A DNA stretch of 64,000 bases from the NCBI RefSeq assembly GCF_026340675.1, contig NZ_JAPEOX010000001.1:930001-994000 (forward strand). The letters are read 5' to 3'. Source of the stretch: Streptomyces sp. NBC_01264 (lineage in GTDB: Bacteria > Actinomycetota > Actinomycetes > Streptomycetales > Streptomycetaceae). Under the pieces are notes generated by a model, which had not been told where the DNA came from, did not search any database, and saw nothing but the letters and a program-made list of their open reading frames with translations. Of this stretch, positions 1-8,406 are shown one piece after another. Each line of letters begins with the position of its first letter. The stretch's first letter is position 1. The translations under genes and the position numbers were made by a program.

Positions 1-603
1 GAGGGGGACGGCGACCCGGCCGTCGGGGTACTCGGTGTACGTGTCGTACTGGTGCGCGATGGTCACGGCCGCGTATCCGTGGCTGGCGAGCTCCTGGACC
101 ATGACGGTGTGGTCGCCCTGGTGGCTGTGCGCGCCGTGCGAGAACACGACGACGGGCAGGCGCCCGCCGAAGTGGCCCGACCGGCGCACCGGCGCGCCCA
201 TGTGGCCGGCGGTCAGCGGCCCCAGGGAGGCCAGTTCGCTGAGCCCGGCGTCGTCGACGAACGCCCGGAACGCCCCGGCCGGCATCCAGGGCGCCACGGG
301 ATACCGCCGGACGTCCCGGGCGGGGTACCAGACGGTGGCCATCAGCTCACGGAAGTGCCCGGGCCCCGCGACGGCGTCCGGGCGCGAGCGGTCGACGAGG
401 TGCAGCTGGACCGTTCCCACGGGATGCGGCCCGGTCGGCGCGGGCAGCGTGAGCCGCTCCGAGGCGCGGGCGGCGGGCGCGGCCGGGCCGGCCCACGCGG
501 GGCCGGTGGCAGCCAGCGGCGCGGCGGCGCCGACGGCGAGCGCGGCTCCCAGCACCCGGCGGCGCGTCACGCCCTCGCGGCTGATGAACGGTGTGGTGGT
601 CAT
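1..603 (-). CDS. Secreted PAF-acetylhydrolase-like alpha/beta hydrolase (3' end cut off)
   Basis: Reading leftwards from the ATG at 603, the frame stays open for 201 codons to the window edge, so only the N-terminal part is present. Residues 1-40 form a Tat-type leader (TRRRVLGAALAVGAAAPLAA). The mature part has strands typical of the platelet-activating-factor acetylhydrolase isoform II/lipase family: MATVWYPA, then PVVVFSHGAHSHQGDHTVMV (oxyanion-side HG), then ELASHGYAAVTIAHQYD. The catalytic GxSxG serine, Asp and His would lie beyond the edge. Known for the family: hydrolysis of short-chain phospholipid or other esters outside the cell. The Tat leader is seen; the substrate is unknown. The gene is alone on this strand and reads away from the DUF5990 gene. 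Confidence 0.8.
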   Translation of the reverse strand, partial: MTTTPFISREGVTRRRVLGAALAVGAAAPLAATGPAWAGPAAPAARASERLTLPAPTGPHPVGTVQLHLVDRSRPDAVAGPGHFRELMATVWYPARDVRRYPVAPWMPAGAFRAFVDDAGLSELASLGPLTAGHMGAPVRRSGHFGGRLPVVVFSHGAHSHQGDHTVMVQELASHGYAAVTIAHQYDTYTEYPDGRVAVPL

Positions 604-837
604 GGGCTCTCCCGTGGTGACGCATCGTCAACTGTGCTGCCACGGAAGGTCCGTGGACACAGCTGAACGCTGTCACGCGCCCTCCCGCGCGGCATCGGCT
701 CACCGATGTAACACGCGCGAGGGCGTAGGCCCACGGGTTTACGCCCCCCGGACGATGCGGTCGCGGAAGTCGTCCGGTAGCCGGTGACCGGGCCCTCCCC
801 GCGTCGGCCCGGCGGGCCCTCGCTCCCGCGGGACCCG
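604..837. other. Intergenic, no gene seen
   Basis: The 234 bases between the PAF-AH-like gene start and the DUF5990 stop should hold the promoter of the former. I see no convincing small ORF, RNA gene or palindrome, only a GC-rich self-complementary stretch near 790-830 that could end DUF5990 transcription. Confidence 0.4.
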
Positions 838-1257
838 TCAGCTCCAGCTGATGCCGGGCGGGCGCACCGCGGCGCACACGGGCATGCCGCAGCGGTCCGT
901 GAGCCGTAGCCCGGCCTCGGCGGCGCCGCGGTCGACGGCGTGCGGCGGGAGGTCGTCGAGCATCAGCTTGGCGCGGCGGAACATCGTGAACTCCCCGCCG
1001 CGGCGAAGCTCTCCCCACGTCAGGTACAGGAACCGGCCCCCGCGTCGTCCGTGGACGTGGGGCCCACGAAAGTCCCGTGCCCCGTCCGTCAACGCGACGA
1101 CCTCCACGGTGAACTCCCAGACCGCCTCCGCGGCGTCCCCGGGGACGGCTCCTTCGGCTTCGCGCCCGCGCTGCACGGCGACATGGACGTCCCGGTACCC
1201 GCCGCATTCACGACCCGGGAGATCGCGGCCGACGATACGAAGTGAGAGCGATGGCAT
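838..1257 (-). CDS. DUF5990 family protein
   Basis: A 139-residue cytoplasmic protein beginning MPSLSLRIVGRDLPGRECGG. It continues with YRDVHVAVQRG, EAVWEFTVEV and FRGPHVHGRRGGRFLYLTWG, the pattern of the actinobacterial DUF5990 family, whose function is unknown. There is no signal peptide and no membrane segment. The ATG at 1257 is preferred to the longer frame opening at 1323 because family similarity starts there and the extra residues look random. The gene lies 62 bp downstream of the GH26-like gene on the same strand, so co-transcription is possible. Confidence 0.75.
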   Translation of the reverse strand: MPSLSLRIVGRDLPGRECGGYRDVHVAVQRGREAEGAVPGDAAEAVWEFTVEVVALTDGARDFRGPHVHGRRGGRFLYLTWGELRRGGEFTMFRRAKLMLDDLPPHAVDRGAAEAGLRLTDRCGMPVCAAVRPPGISWS

Positions 1258-1319
1258 GCACAGCACTCTGCCATGCGCCCTCCGACCTCCCTGTCCGGGC
1301 TCTCCGACGACGTGCGGCG

Positions 1320-2342
1320 TCACCTTGTCCGGAGGTCGGACCCACGGCTCTGGTCACCGGAAAGGTAGTCCCGGAACACCTGCGAGGAGCGCGGATTCCG
1401 CCCGCACTGCCACACGCCGTGCGGGCAGAAGTCCGTGATGCTGTGGTAGAGCGGCCTGTGCTCCTCGATCCATTCCAGCATGTGCCGCACGTACTCGGGG
1501 TTGTCGCCGTGCCGGAACAGCCCCCACTCGGGGTACGAGATCGCCTTGCCGTGGGCCCTGGCGAAATCGACCTGCTGCCGCAGTCCGTAGGGCTGGGTGA
1601 CCTGCTCGTCGAAGGTCCGGCCGGGTTCCTGGTCGTACGAGTCCATCCCGATGACATCGACCACGTCGTCACCCGGGTAGCACCGGGTCCACGCGATCGC
1701 GTCACCGCCGCGGTTGGGGGCGAAGTCGAAACGGAAATCCTGCCCCTTCACGGACCGCATGGCGGCCACGATGCGCCGCCAGTACTTCTTCCAGTTCTCG
1801 GGGTCGGGCCGGCACCGGTGGGTGTAGTCGAAGCCGTTCATCTCCCAGCCGAGGACGATCACCGTGTCCGGCACGTCGAGGTCGACCAGGCGCTGGGCCA
1901 GCCGCCGGAAGTGGTGATCGTAGGTGCCCCGCGCACCGGTGCGGATCAGCTCGGCGACCCGGGCGTCGGGGAGACGGGCCTCGTTCCGCTCCTGCATGGG
2001 CACGTTCAGGACGAACAGCCGGTCGGCCCTCTCGCCCCGCCACCGCGCCCAGGTGCGCAGGGAATCGGGTGCGCCCTCGATGTTCGCCCAGGTGTCGCCC
2101 GGCAGATAGGTGTGCCCGGCGCGCAGCTCCGTACCCCCGAGCCAGCGCGAGAGCTCCTGCATCCGTTCGACGCCGGGCGATCCGTAGTGCAGGTAGGCGC
2201 CCACCGCGATCTCGCCGCCGGCGCTTGTTCCGGAGTCCTGCCGATGCGGCGCCTGGACGCCCTGGGCGCCCCCGGTCAGAAGCAGACCGACGGCGACCGT
2301 AGTCGCGCAGACACCCGCCAGCAACCTGTGACGACGGGACAT
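1320..2342 (-). CDS. Secreted GH26-like beta-mannanase/endoglycosidase
   Basis: A 340-residue exported protein. Residues 1-30 (MSRRHRLLAGVCATTVAVGL onward) are a Sec-type signal peptide, which fixes the ATG at 2342. The body fits the (beta/alpha)8 GH26/GH-A fold. AVGAYLHYGSPGVERM opens the barrel, TVIVLGWEMNGFDY carries the probable acid/base Glu, VVDVIGMDSYDQ follows, and AISYPEWGLFRHGDNPEYV carries the probable nucleophile Glu. Family members cleave beta-1,4-mannan or mixed-linkage glucan. There is no carbohydrate-binding module. It is monocistronic or leads into the DUF5990 gene. Confidence 0.78.
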   Translation of the reverse strand: MSRRHRLLAGVCATTVAVGLLLTGGAQGVQAPHRQDSGTSAGGEIAVGAYLHYGSPGVERMQELSRWLGGTELRAGHTYLPGDTWANIEGAPDSLRTWARWRGERADRLFVLNVPMQERNEARLPDARVAELIRTGARGTYDHHFRRLAQRLVDLDVPDTVIVLGWEMNGFDYTHRCRPDPENWKKYWRRIVAAMRSVKGQDFRFDFAPNRGGDAIAWTRCYPGDDVVDVIGMDSYDQEPGRTFDEQVTQPYGLRQQVDFARAHGKAISYPEWGLFRHGDNPEYVRHMLEWIEEHRPLYHSITDFCPHGVWQCGRNPRSSQVFRDYLSGDQSRGSDLRTR

Positions 2343-2593
2343 GGCACCTCCACAAGCTGCGCGAGCACCGACGTGTCTGGCAGCGACGTTAGGCATCTCA
2401 TCCGATGCGCGGCCCGCCCAGTGTCCCGATGCTGGGCCATTCGCGGCAGCCACCCGCCCCCGCTTGACCCGAACGGGTGAGGCCTCGGCGGCGCCGGGCT
2501 TACCCGGACACTCCGCGCGGGAGCGTCCGGGCGCGGCGTACGGCCGGGCACACCGGCTCCCGTCGCCAGGGGCCGGTTCGGTAGCGTGGCCGG

Positions 2594-3286
2594 GTGATCT
2601 CCGGTGACACCCTCCTTAAGCAGCTGCGGGCGCTGGCCGCCCGAGTCCCGTTCGACCTCGCGGTGCAACCCGGCGTCGCGGACGCCGACTTCGACCACTG
2701 GCCCGTCCCGGTACCGGCCGAGGCCCGCGAACTGCTGGGCCGGCTCGGGGGCTTCGCCGTGCCGCCGGTGGAGTTCAGGCTGACCGGCCACCCCCGCCAG
2801 GCCGGCGACCACGGCCTGCCGCACCCCCACTGGCTGGTCACCGACGACGGGGGCGGCGGCGTCACCTGGGTCGACATCGAGCCCGACGGCCGGTGGGGGC
2901 AGGTCCTGATGCAGTACCGCGAGGGCGGACTCCACGTCGAGGCCGACTCGCTGCCGCAGTGGCTCGACCGGCTCCTCGGCACGGCGGAGGAGCTCGTCGA
3001 GGAGACCGGCTTCGAGGAGGGCGTCCAGCCGTACGCCGACGATTTCTGGGACCTCCTGCACCTGAACGGCCCCGAACTGCCGCTGCACCCCGCGGCCGAA
3101 CTCCTCGACAGTACGGACCCGGTGGTCGCCCGGCTCGCCGCCGAAGTACCGGACGGCGCACTGGTAGCCGATCTCCGCGGAGCCCTGCCGGGCAGCCGCG
3201 CCCGCTTCGACCGGGCGCTCAGGCGGTACCGCCTGACCCGGGCCGTCGGCGGCCCCGTGTTCGCCGCCGTTCCCCGCGCGGACTGA
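2594..3286 (+). CDS. SMI1/KNR4 (SUKH)-like protein
   Basis: A 230-residue soluble protein with a GTG start. DFDHWPVPVPAEARELLGRLGGFAVPP and WLVTDDGGGGVTWVDIEPDGRWG resemble the SUKH/SMI1-KNR4 fold, in which an acidic loop and a helix near the N-terminus are typical; the match is weak and by eye. Bacterial SUKH proteins are often immunity proteins to nuclease or deaminase toxins, but no toxin gene is adjacent here. It is divergent from the GH26-like gene across about 250 bp. Function is uncertain. Confidence 0.5.
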   Translation: MISGDTLLKQLRALAARVPFDLAVQPGVADADFDHWPVPVPAEARELLGRLGGFAVPPVEFRLTGHPRQAGDHGLPHPHWLVTDDGGGGVTWVDIEPDGRWGQVLMQYREGGLHVEADSLPQWLDRLLGTAEELVEETGFEEGVQPYADDFWDLLHLNGPELPLHPAAELLDSTDPVVARLAAEVPDGALVADLRGALPGSRARFDRALRRYRLTRAVGGPVFAAVPRAD

Positions 3287-3378
3287 CCCGGAGCCGGCAC
3301 GGCGCCGACCCGGCGACGTGTCACTGCTGCGGAACCGACCGACGCCACATGCCGACGGACGCCACGCGCCGGCCGGGT

Positions 3379-3440
3379 CCGGCATACGGTCGAGTTCCGC
3401 ATCGAGTCCCGCATGCGGTCGAGTCCGGCATCCGGTCGAG
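3379..3440. repeat. Imperfect 16-bp tandem repeat
   Basis: Three copies of a unit close to CCGGCATNCGGTCGAG, with one shortened copy between them, lie in the intergenic region about 45 bp upstream of the GTG at 3485. The frame through it is not coding in any convincing way. Role unknown; it may be a slippage product or a binding array. Confidence 0.55.
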
Positions 3441-3484
3441 GGACCGGCCGGCCCCTGCCGCCAGCACCGGAACAGGAGCAGCCC

Positions 3485-4090
3485 GTGCTTCTCTACGCCC
3501 AGACCCCAGCACGGCGGAACCGGCAGGTCCTCGCGGACCTGATCGCCGTACTGCTGATCGCCGCCGCGGTGAAGTTCGCCCTGACCGTCCGCGACGCGAT
3601 CATGCGGCTGGCCGAACCCGGACGGAAGGTCGAGAGCTCGGGCGACAGCCTCGCCCACGCCCTCACCGAGGCCGGAGACAAAGCCTCCGACGTGCCGCTC
3701 GTCGGCGACCTCCTGAAGAAGCCGTTCCGGTCGGCGGCCGACGCCGGCACCGGACTCGCCGACGCGGGGCAGTCACTGCAGGACGTCGTCGGCCAGGTGG
3801 CCACCCTCGCCACCATCTCCCTGATCGTCCTGCCCGTGGCCTTCGTCCTGCTGCTGTGGCTTCCCCCGCGCGTGCGCTGGATCCGCCGCAGCGCCACCAT
3901 CCGGGACCTCCGCGACGCACCCGGAGGCGCCGACCTGCTCGCCCTGCGCGCCCTCACCGGCCCCGTACGCCCCCTCTCCACGATCCCCACCCCTGCGGGC
4001 GGTCTCGCCGATGCCTGGCGCCGCGGCGACCCGCAGGTGATCGCCGACCTGTCCGAGATCGCCCTCAGGCGGGCCGGCCTGAAGCCCTGA
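3485..4090 (+). CDS. Two-TM membrane protein of unknown function
   Basis: A 201-residue protein. The GTG at 3485 is chosen over an upstream ATG at 3413 because AGGAG lies 6 bases before it and the upstream residues come from the tandem repeat. TM1 is LADLIAVLLIAAAVKFAL (about residues 15-33), followed by an amphipathic segment of about 65 residues with AGDKASDVPLVGDLLKKPF. TM2 is TISLIVLPVAFVLLLWLP, then a basic cytoplasmic tail. Similar two-TM proteins of unknown role are common in Streptomyces. The next gene is 103 bp away. Confidence 0.7.
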   Translation: MLLYAQTPARRNRQVLADLIAVLLIAAAVKFALTVRDAIMRLAEPGRKVESSGDSLAHALTEAGDKASDVPLVGDLLKKPFRSAADAGTGLADAGQSLQDVVGQVATLATISLIVLPVAFVLLLWLPPRVRWIRRSATIRDLRDAPGGADLLALRALTGPVRPLSTIPTPAGGLADAWRRGDPQVIADLSEIALRRAGLKP

Positions 4091-4193
4091 CCGGCGTGGC
4101 GGGGAAGAGGACCGGGCCGGGAGGAAGGGTGCGGACCCCTCCCGTCGGAAAATGCCTCGACACCCGTCGCGCCGATCGGGGATGCTCCGCGGG

Positions 4194-4700
4194 ATGACCA
4201 GAATCGATGACATACCGTCCGCGTGGGACGAGCGCACCCAGCTCACCACCTTCCTCGACTACGCACGCGACACCACCCGCGCCAAGTGCGCGGGCGTCTC
4301 CGACGAGAACGCCCGCAAGGCGATCCTGCCGGGCTCACCGCTGATGACCCTGAGCGGATTGGTCAACCACCTGCGCTGGGTCGAGTACTACTGGTTCCAG
4401 GTGGTCTTCCTCGGCGAGCAGGACCACGGCCCCTGGACCGACGAGGACCCCGACCGCGAGATGCGCGTCGCCGTCGACTTCCCGCTCGCGCAGCTCCTCG
4501 ACGAGTACGCCGAACAGAGCGCCCGCTACCGCGAACTGGTCGCCGGGAACAGCCTGGACAAGCAGGCCCAGCGAGCCAACCGCAACGGCCTCCACGTCGA
4601 CCTGCGCTGGATCCTCCTCCACCTCACCGAGGAGACGGCCCGCCACAACGGCCACCTGGACATCCTGCGCGAGCTGCTCGACGGAACGACCGGCGACTAG
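4194..4700 (+). CDS. DinB-like (DUF664) metal-binding four-helix protein
   Basis: A 168-residue protein of the DinB/YfiT superfamily. The three metal-ligand histidine regions are visible: SGLVNHLRWVEYYWF early, and HLTEETARHNGHLDIL near the C-terminus. Members form a four-helix bundle binding Ni/Zn; some are bacillithiol- or mycothiol-dependent transferases, but the substrate here is unknown. The ATG at 4194 is chosen because conserved sequence starts directly after it; an in-frame ATG at 4182 is possible. It is convergent with the NB-ARC gene, with a terminator between them. Confidence 0.75.
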   Translation: MTRIDDIPSAWDERTQLTTFLDYARDTTRAKCAGVSDENARKAILPGSPLMTLSGLVNHLRWVEYYWFQVVFLGEQDHGPWTDEDPDREMRVAVDFPLAQLLDEYAEQSARYRELVAGNSLDKQAQRANRNGLHVDLRWILLHLTEETARHNGHLDILRELLDGTTGD

Positions 4701-4738
4701 GCCGTCAGACGGCCTGGGCCGTCCCTCTTCGGCCCAGG
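4700..4738. terminator. Bidirectional hairpin between convergent genes
   Basis: Two adjacent stems fill the 38 bp between convergent stops. The first, at 4700-4714, is GGCCGTC-A-GACGGCC. The second pairs CCTGGGCCG at 4713-4721 with CGGCCCAGG at 4730-4738, loop TCCCTCTT. They share two bases, so they may be alternative folds. There is no T-run, as is usual in Streptomyces. Confidence 0.65.
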
Positions 4739-6976
4739 TCACGGTCGCGGTCGGGCGGGGTCCTGCCGTGCGTCCAGGCGGTCCTCGCCCACCATGTCGC
4801 ATTGCGCCTCGGACGCGTCCGCCTCCTCGGTCCTGCCCAGCTGACGCAGGACCGAGGCCCGTACCAGCCAGGTGGCGGCCTCCCTGATGTCGCGCGTCGC
4901 GCGCAGCAGCGGGAGCGCCTCGTCGAGCAGGCCCAGGGCCTCGGTCCAGCGGCTGCGGAACTGTTCGGTCTGCGCGGCCGTCAGCAGGGCGACCGCCAGT
5001 GAGCCCGGCGTGCCCACCGCGCGGCTGAGCCGTACCGCCTCCCGCCCCGCCGCGGCGGCCGCGTCGACATCGCCCCGGTCGATCCGGACCGAGGCCAGTT
5101 GCTGGGCCACCGCGCTCTGCTCGGCCAGATCGCCCAGCCGCCCGAAGAGGGAGGCGGCCTCCTCCAGCAGGGCTTCGCTGCCCGCCAGGTCCCCCACGCC
5201 TCGCCGGGCGCTGCCCAGAGCCCGCAGGGCCAGGGCCTGTCCGGTGAGGTCGTCGTATTCCCGGTAGATCGCCAGGGCCTGTTCCAGCGGCGCGAGCGCC
5301 TCGCCGTTGCGCCGGGTGCCCACCGACTCCCCCGGCGCCGGCCGCGCACGCGCCATCCCGAACGCCTGCCCCAGCGAGAGCATCGAGGACGCGGCCATCA
5401 ACTGCCGGATCCTCAGAGCCTGCCGGTGAGCGGTGATCGCCTCGTCGGCCCTGCGGTCATGGAGCAGTTCGATGCCCAGGACATGAAGGGCGCCGGCCTC
5501 GTCCGCGGCGCGCCCGGTGCGGTGCGCTGCCGCCGCCGCGGAGGCGGCCACGGTGGCGCGGGCGTGGTGGTCGTGCCGGGCGAGCATGTGTCCGTCGAGC
5601 AGGGTGGCCACGACGAAGGCCCGCTCGGCGCACGCCTCGTCATCCGTCCATCCGGCGGCGGTGACGAGGTGGAGGCGCTCGGCGTCGAGCCAGTCGGCCG
5701 AGTTGGCGCGCGCCCGCGCCAACTCGGGGTCCTGGGGACCGTGCAGCAGCGCGTCCGCTTCCCGCAGGGCCTCGGCGTAGTGCTCCAGCAGTCGGCAGCG
5801 GGCGGCTCGTCGCTCGTCCCGGAAGTCTTCGGCGTCGGCCAGTTCGGCCGCGTACTCGTGGAGCAGGTCGTGCATGCGCCAACGGCGATGCGTACCGGAC
5901 CGGGCGATGAGGTGGGCGTCCAGCAGGGGGTGCAGCAGGTCGTGCAGTTCGTCGAAGTCCTCGGCGTCGGCCAGCTCCACGAGGGCCACCTCGTGCGCCT
6001 CCCTCCCCGGCAGCACGCCCAGTTGGCGGAAGAGCTGCTGGGAGCGCGGTTCCAGCGCGTGGTAGGACATCGCGAAGACGGCCCGTACGGCACGCTCGCC
6101 GTCGCGCAGCCGCCCCAGCCGGGCACCGCCCGCGGCCAGCCGGTCGGCGGCGGCTCCGATGCCGAGGCCGCGATCGGCCTTCAGCCGCGCGGCGGCGATC
6201 TGGAGCGCGAGCGGCAGGTGCCCGCACGCGTCGGCGAGCCGGCCGAGGTCCGCCCGGTCGAGGGATCCGGGGCGGAGCCGGGGATCGTCGGGCCAGGCCG
6301 TGCTCAGCGCCTCGACGATGAGCTGCGCGGACTCCTCGGGCTCCAGTACGTCGAGGTCGATGAGCCGGGCGCCCAGTTCGGCGAGCCGGTTGCGGGAGGT
6401 CACGACCAGCCGGTGGCGTGCTTCCCCCGGGACCAGTGAGCGGACCTGGGCGGCGCGCGAGGCGTTGTCCGCGATGATCAGGGCCGGGCCCTGGAGCCTC
6501 GCGAGGCTGGAGCGGTAGAGCCGTTCCTTCTCCTGCCGGGTGGGCCGGCGCTCGATCTCCGGCTCGCCGACCCCGAGGTCGCGCAGCAGTCCGTCGAGCG
6601 CTTCCTCCGGCATCATCGGGTCGCTGCCGTACCCGCGCAGGTCGGTGAAGAGCACGCCGCCGGTGAACCAGCCGTCGCCCACCGCGCCGCGGGCGGCGAT
6701 CACGGTCAGGGTGGTCTTCCCGACCCCGCCCATGCCGGACACGGCGGAGACGACGACGGGCGCGGTGTCCTCGGCGGTGCGGGGTGTGCCGGGGTCGAGG
6801 TGCTCCCTGAGTCTGCGGTGTTCGCCCGTGCGGCCGACGAACTCCGTGGGCGGCTCGGGCAGGGACGCGAGCGCGGCCAGGGGCTCGACGGGGGCCAGAT
6901 GGATGTGCTGCACGTTCCCGTCGCCGGTCTGCGAGGGGCCGATGTTGATCTGCGTGGTGATCGGGGCCTCGGGCAC
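4739..6976 (-). CDS. NB-ARC/TPR NLR-like protein with N-terminal amyloid-signalling-like motif
   Basis: A 745-residue STAND ATPase. Residues 5-27 carry QINIGPSQTGDGNVQ, nearly the same as the tail of the upstream partner. The NB-ARC domain follows: P-loop GMGGVGKTTL (81-90), hhGRExE-like FVGRTGEHRRL (46-56), Walker B ALIIADNA (165-172), RNBS-B VVTSRNR and a GLPL-type GHLPLALQIAA. A winged-helix region and C-terminal TPR-like helices such as LTGQALALRALGSARRGVGD complete it. Start: a GTG one base after the partner's TGA (TGACGTG), fixed by that spacing and the motif; the frame extends upstream only as partner antisense-like residues. Inference: an immune-type or stress sensor that oligomerises and templates its partner through the shared motif. 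Confidence 0.85.
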   Translation of the reverse strand: MPEAPITTQINIGPSQTGDGNVQHIHLAPVEPLAALASLPEPPTEFVGRTGEHRRLREHLDPGTPRTAEDTAPVVVSAVSGMGGVGKTTLTVIAARGAVGDGWFTGGVLFTDLRGYGSDPMMPEEALDGLLRDLGVGEPEIERRPTRQEKERLYRSSLARLQGPALIIADNASRAAQVRSLVPGEARHRLVVTSRNRLAELGARLIDLDVLEPEESAQLIVEALSTAWPDDPRLRPGSLDRADLGRLADACGHLPLALQIAAARLKADRGLGIGAAADRLAAGGARLGRLRDGERAVRAVFAMSYHALEPRSQQLFRQLGVLPGREAHEVALVELADAEDFDELHDLLHPLLDAHLIARSGTHRRWRMHDLLHEYAAELADAEDFRDERRAARCRLLEHYAEALREADALLHGPQDPELARARANSADWLDAERLHLVTAAGWTDDEACAERAFVVATLLDGHMLARHDHHARATVAASAAAAAHRTGRAADEAGALHVLGIELLHDRRADEAITAHRQALRIRQLMAASSMLSLGQAFGMARARPAPGESVGTRRNGEALAPLEQALAIYREYDDLTGQALALRALGSARRGVGDLAGSEALLEEAASLFGRLGDLAEQSAVAQQLASVRIDRGDVDAAAAAGREAVRLSRAVGTPGSLAVALLTAAQTEQFRSRWTEALGLLDEALPLLRATRDIREAATWLVRASVLRQLGRTEEADASEAQCDMVGEDRLDARQDPARPRP

Positions 6977-6977
6977 G

Positions 6978-7349
6978 TCAGCCGACGATCTGGATGTTCC
7001 CGGAACCGGTCTGGGACGGCCCGATGTTGATCTGTGAGCCGATCTGCACACCGGGTCCGTAGGCGGCCGCCTCGGTCCGGGCGGCCGTGTCGACGTCCAG
7101 TACGACCGCGAGCCGCGCGGCCCATTCCTCGCGCACCACGCGCTCGGCCTCCGCATCGCCCTGGGCGCGCGCCGTGAGCACGGCTTCCCTGGCCTGTTCC
7201 AGCTCGGCCTCCACGGAATCGGCGTGCTCGGGCTGCCTGCCGACCAGGCGTGCGAACCCCTGCTTGGCCCGCCCCCAGGCGTCCGTGGTCATCGCGCCGA
7301 CGAGTGCTGCGGCGGCGGTTGCGGCGAGTGACGCGATGGCAGGATCCAC
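6978..7349 (-). CDS. Small helical partner of the NLR with C-terminal RHIM/BASS-like motif
   Basis: A 123-residue protein from a GTG at 7349, preceded by a strong GAGGAGGGG site. The N-terminus has a hydrophobic helix (IASLAATAAAALVGAM), then a basic helix (AWGRAKQGFARLVGR) and a charged helical region with EAELEQAREAVLTARAQGD. The C-terminus is Gly/Gln/Ile rich: GVQIGSQINIG, then PSQTGSGNIQIVG. VQIG matches the core of RHIM motifs, and QINIGPSQTG is repeated in the next gene. Established: bacterial NLRs often pair with a neighbouring effector sharing an amyloid motif (BASS motifs; Dyrka, Daskalov, Saupe and colleagues). Inference: this is such an effector, perhaps membrane-active. It runs straight into the NLR gene. 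Confidence 0.75.
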   Translation of the reverse strand: MDPAIASLAATAAAALVGAMTTDAWGRAKQGFARLVGRQPEHADSVEAELEQAREAVLTARAQGDAEAERVVREEWAARLAVVLDVDTAARTEAAAYGPGVQIGSQINIGPSQTGSGNIQIVG

Positions 7350-7525
7350 AGTGTTCCCCTCCTCGATCGGCCCGTCGGGGAGCCGATGCCCCCAGTCTGC
7401 CCGCTCGAACGGGTTCCGGGCAGGTACTCCCGGGACGTGGGGTTCGGGTGCGCGGGCGGGTCGTCGCCGGATCCGGTCGGCCTCATCGAGGCGAACGCCC
7501 GGCACCGGTCGGGCCGCCGACGACG

Positions 7526-7556
7526 CGGGCCCGCACTCCACCGGAGTGCGGGCCCG
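7526..7556 (-). terminator. Hairpin ending the rpmB-rpsN unit
   Basis: A perfect 14-bp stem (CGGGCCCGCACTCC / GGAGTGCGGGCCCG) with a 3-base loop sits 26 bp downstream of the S14 stop and upstream of the NLR-partner gene. It likely separates the two transcripts. Confidence 0.7.
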
Positions 7557-7581
7557 TTCGCTTCCGTCGGTCGCGCAGGCC

Positions 7582-7887
7582 CTACCAGGACGACTTCGTG
7601 ACTCCGGGCAGGACCCCGGCGTGGGCCTGTTCACGCATCCGCACGCGGGAGAGACCGAACTTCCGCAGGTGTCCGCGGGGCCGCCCGTCGACAGCGTCCC
7701 GGTTGCGCACCCTGGTCGCGCTCGCGTCGCGCGGCTGCTTGCGCAGCTCGGCCACGGCCGCTCCCCGTTCGGCCTCCGTCGAGGAGGGCCTGCGGATGAT
7801 CTCCTTCAGCTCCGCCCGCCGGGTGGCGTGGCGCTCGACGATCACCTTGCGCCTCTCGTTCCGCGCGATCTTGCTCTGCTTCGCCAT
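7582..7887 (-). CDS. rpsN: 30S ribosomal protein S14, zinc-free paralogue
   Basis: A 101-residue S14 of the long type: [20 protein letters not shown] at the start and [11 protein letters not shown] at the end, with [14 protein letters not shown] before it. It lacks the CxxC-x12-CxxC zinc ribbon of the short S14. Known role: replaces the zinc-binding copy in the small subunit during zinc starvation, freeing zinc. Its ATG overlaps the L28 stop (ATGA), so the two are translationally coupled from the divergent Zur-controlled promoter. Confidence 0.95.
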   Translation of the reverse strand: MAKQSKIARNERRKVIVERHATRRAELKEIIRRPSSTEAERGAAVAELRKQPRDASATRVRNRDAVDGRPRGHLRKFGLSRVRMREQAHAGVLPGVTKSSW

Positions 7888-8123
7888 CAGACCTTCACGC
7901 CCCGGGCACGGATGCGCGCCACCGCGGCCTCGACACCGATCGTGTCGACGGTCTTGATCGCCCTGGCGCTCAGCTTGAGGCGGATGTGGCGCCCCTCATT
8001 GGGAAGCCAGTACCGCTTGCTCTGGATGTTGGGGTCGAAGCGGCGCGAAGTGCGCCGGTGCGAGTGGGAGATGGCGTTGCCGAAGCCCGGCTGGGCGCCG
8101 GTCAGCTGGCAGTGGGCGGACAA
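7887..8123 (-). CDS. rpmB: 50S ribosomal protein L28, zinc-free paralogue
   Basis: A 78-residue L28. The only start giving the family N-terminus is a TTG at 8123: (M)[15 protein letters not shown], then [16 protein letters not shown] and [20 protein letters not shown]. The cysteine pairs of the zinc form are missing; only one Cys remains. It is the first gene of the leftward arm of the zinc-starvation island, 36 bp from the Zur-like box. The upstream in-frame ATG would add residues unlike any L28. Confidence 0.93.
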   Translation of the reverse strand: MSAHCQLTGAQPGFGNAISHSHRRTSRRFDPNIQSKRYWLPNEGRHIRLKLSARAIKTVDTIGVEAAVARIRARGVKV

Positions 8124-8159
8124 GGGGGTACCTGCCTCTCTCTGAGCGGGGATCGTTAC

Positions 8160-8174
8160 TGAAAATGATTTCCA
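8160..8174. promoter_or_regulatory. Zur-like operator in the divergent ribosomal promoter
   Basis: TGAAAATGATTTCCA is one or two bases from the symmetric Zur box known upstream of Streptomyces zinc-responsive genes (TGAAAATGATTTTCA type). It sits in the 69-bp spacer between rpmB and rpmG, positioned to repress both directions when zinc is sufficient. It is notably AT-rich against its surroundings. Confidence 0.85.
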
Positions 8175-8192
8175 TTCCCGTATAGTAGCCCC

Positions 8193-8357
8193 ATGGCACG
8201 CAACGAAGTACGCCCGATCGTCAAGCTCCGCTCCACCGCGGGCACCGGCTACACCTACGTCACCCGCAAGAACCGGCGGAACGATCCCGACCGGATGGTG
8301 CTGCGCAAGTTCGACCCGGTGGTCCGCCGGCACGTCGACTTCCGCGAAGAACGCTGA
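8193..8357 (+). CDS. rpmG: 50S ribosomal protein L33, zinc-free paralogue
   Basis: A 54-residue L33: [20 protein letters not shown], then [20 protein letters not shown] and a C-terminal HVDFREER. The CxxC pairs of the zinc form are absent (VKLRST and KFDP occupy their places). It is the first gene of the rightward Zur-controlled operon; the start codon is 19 bp from the Zur-like box. Confidence 0.95.
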   Translation: MARNEVRPIVKLRSTAGTGYTYVTRKNRRNDPDRMVLRKFDPVVRRHVDFREER

Positions 8358-8406
8358 AGCCCGTCCCCTCTCCCCCCAGCCCCCGCCCCTGCCCGAAGGA
8401 CCCGCC

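Noticed and set aside
4700..4738. Attenuator or riboswitch at the DinB-like gene end
   Set aside because: Its position between two convergent stops makes a terminator the simplest reading.
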